Source: Propionibacteriaceae bacterium (GTDB lineage Bacteria > Actinomycetota > Actinomycetes > Propionibacteriales > Propionibacteriaceae). Taken from it: DNA of 5,487 nt. Made by a program: the position numbers and the translations under genes. A model generated the notes under the pieces. It saw nothing but the letters and a program-made list of their open reading frames with translations, made no database searches and was not told the origin of the DNA. The DNA lies in contig JAUNRO010000162.1 of the NCBI GenBank assembly GCA_030544185.1, positions 1,665 through 7,151 on the forward strand. Direction: 5' to 3'. Below, piece after piece: positions 4,987 through 5,487 of this stretch; position 1 is the first letter of the stretch, and every line of letters starts with the position of its first letter.

Positions 4987-5031
4987 GGTGGTCCTTCCCT
5001 GGGTTCGAGTGTGGGGGTTGTTCCAACGGAT

Positions 5032-5045
5032 CTATTAAATAATAG
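5032..5045. promoter_or_regulatory. AT-rich inverted repeat between divergent genes
   Basis: CTATTA-AA-TAATAG is a 6-bp inverted repeat with a 2-bp centre, standing out in AT content from the surrounding GC-rich DNA. It lies 46 bp upstream of the DUF2249 start and 57 bp upstream of the regulator start, overlapping possible -10 elements in both directions (TTTACA at 5059-5054 with AATAGA or TAATAG on the minus strand). It is a good candidate operator for the divergent HTH regulator. Confidence 0.5.
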
Positions 5046-5055
5046 TTTGGGTGTG

Positions 5056-5061
5056 TAAAAT
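5056..5061 (+). promoter_or_regulatory. Candidate -10 for the HTH regulator
   Basis: TAAAAT differs from TATAAT at one base and would start transcription near 5068, about 35 nt before the GTG at 5102. The in-frame ATG at 5060 falls inside this hexamer, which argues against that ATG as the start. The corresponding -35 region (TATTAA near 5033) is weak and overlaps the inverted repeat. Confidence 0.35.
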
Positions 5062-5101
5062 GGTTGCGTCAAGTGCGCACCGGAGCAGGGAGGTGGGATC
5101 A

Positions 5102-5487
5102 GTGGCAGTCGAGAGGGTGGTGATCGGCGTGGCGTCGACAGATGGTGACGACACGCGGCGCCGGGTGCTGGCGACCATCCGCGCGGCCGCTGCGCCGGTC
5201 TCGGTGGAAGACCTGGCGCACGAACTGAACCTGCACCCCAACACCGTGCGGTTCCACGCCAGGGCGCTGGAACTAGACGGGCTGGTGGCGCAGGACCGGG
5301 TGCGCACCGGGGGCAAGGGCCGCCCGCGCGCGGTCTTCTCGCCCACGGTGCTCGGGGCGCGCAGCGGCGCGCGAAATTTCGAGCTGTTGTCCACGGTCCT
5401 CCTTGAGCATGTGGTCACCCAGTCGCCGGATCCCGTCGCCGCGGCCACGGCCGCCGGGAGGTCCTGGGCAGCGGCGCTGGATTCCGG
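5102..5487 (+). CDS. ArsR-like winged-helix transcriptional regulator, N-terminal part (cut by right edge)
   Basis: The first 128 residues of a DNA-binding regulator; the frame is open to the window end. A winged helix-turn-helix spans about 17-80: DDTRRRVLATIRAA, VSVEDLAHELNLHPNTVRFHARALELDGLV (34-62, with HPNTVRFH as recognition helix), then the wing RVRTGGKGRPRAVFSP. This pattern matches the 'predicted ArsR family' regulators (COG2345 type), some of which carry a C-terminal Cys cluster for an iron-sulfur centre; that part is outside the window. I chose the GTG at 5102 because GGGAGG at 5088-5093 lies 8 nt before it. An in-frame ATG at 5060 has no ribosome binding site. Divergence from the DUF2249 gene over an AT-rich inverted repeat suggests that it controls that gene and itself. 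The signal it senses is unknown; redox or nitric oxide is a guess from family context. Confidence 0.82.
   Translation, partial: MAVERVVIGVASTDGDDTRRRVLATIRAAAAPVSVEDLAHELNLHPNTVRFHARALELDGLVAQDRVRTGGKGRPRAVFSPTVLGARSGARNFELLSTVLLEHVVTQSPDPVAAATAAGRSWAAALDS

Noticed and set aside
5035..5448. 137-codon minus-strand frame at the right end
   Set aside because: Ser/Thr/Arg-rich translation without a domain; the plus strand encodes a clear winged helix with a strong ribosome binding site.
1..5487. CRISPR array, tRNA or rRNA genes, complete insertion sequence
   Set aside because: No regularly spaced long direct repeats, no cloverleaf-like segments and no transposase-like frame were found on reading both strands.

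Overview
The window is high-GC bacterial DNA with actinomycete-style genes: a cytidine deaminase of the CAEC-GLVSAL type, a CGHDH-bearing DUF2249 protein, GTG starts and probable leaderless transcription. It fits a high-GC member of the Actinomycetota; I cannot place it to genus. All calls come from reading the sequence, with no database search.

Layout, left to right. (1) 1-1145, plus strand: the end of one ABC-2-type membrane subunit and a complete second, paralogous one, probably the end of an export operon whose ATPase lies off the left edge. (2) 1368-2786: a TetR-family repressor gene (minus strand) diverges from a CPBP-family membrane protease-like gene (plus strand). Between them is a compact array of three overlapping inverted repeats with an exact 14-bp period that covers both probable promoters. 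This looks like a self-contained repressor/target pair. (3) 2787-3190: a 404-bp gene-free stretch with a GTCAC direct repeat resembling an MtrA-type box and a perfect 18-bp hairpin, possibly an unannotated small RNA. (4) 3191-3524: a small HU-family nucleoid protein gene with its own terminator. (5) 3525-4670: a 5'-truncated permease of a BMP-type nucleoside/simple-sugar ABC importer, followed directly by an intact cytidine deaminase gene. This is the tail of a nucleoside-salvage operon whose upstream part has been lost, with the probable break near a run of nine G at 3664-3672. (6) 4702-5487: a DUF2249 gene (minus strand) divergent from an HTH regulator (plus strand, GTG start, cut by the right edge), sharing an AT-rich promoter region with the inverted repeat CTATTA-AA-TAATAG.

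The window is a series of short independent modules. The signals that ordinary gene annotation would miss are the triple operator at 1994-2037, the possible RNA unit at 2890-3060, the broken importer at 3644-4234, and the GTG-start regulator at the right edge.
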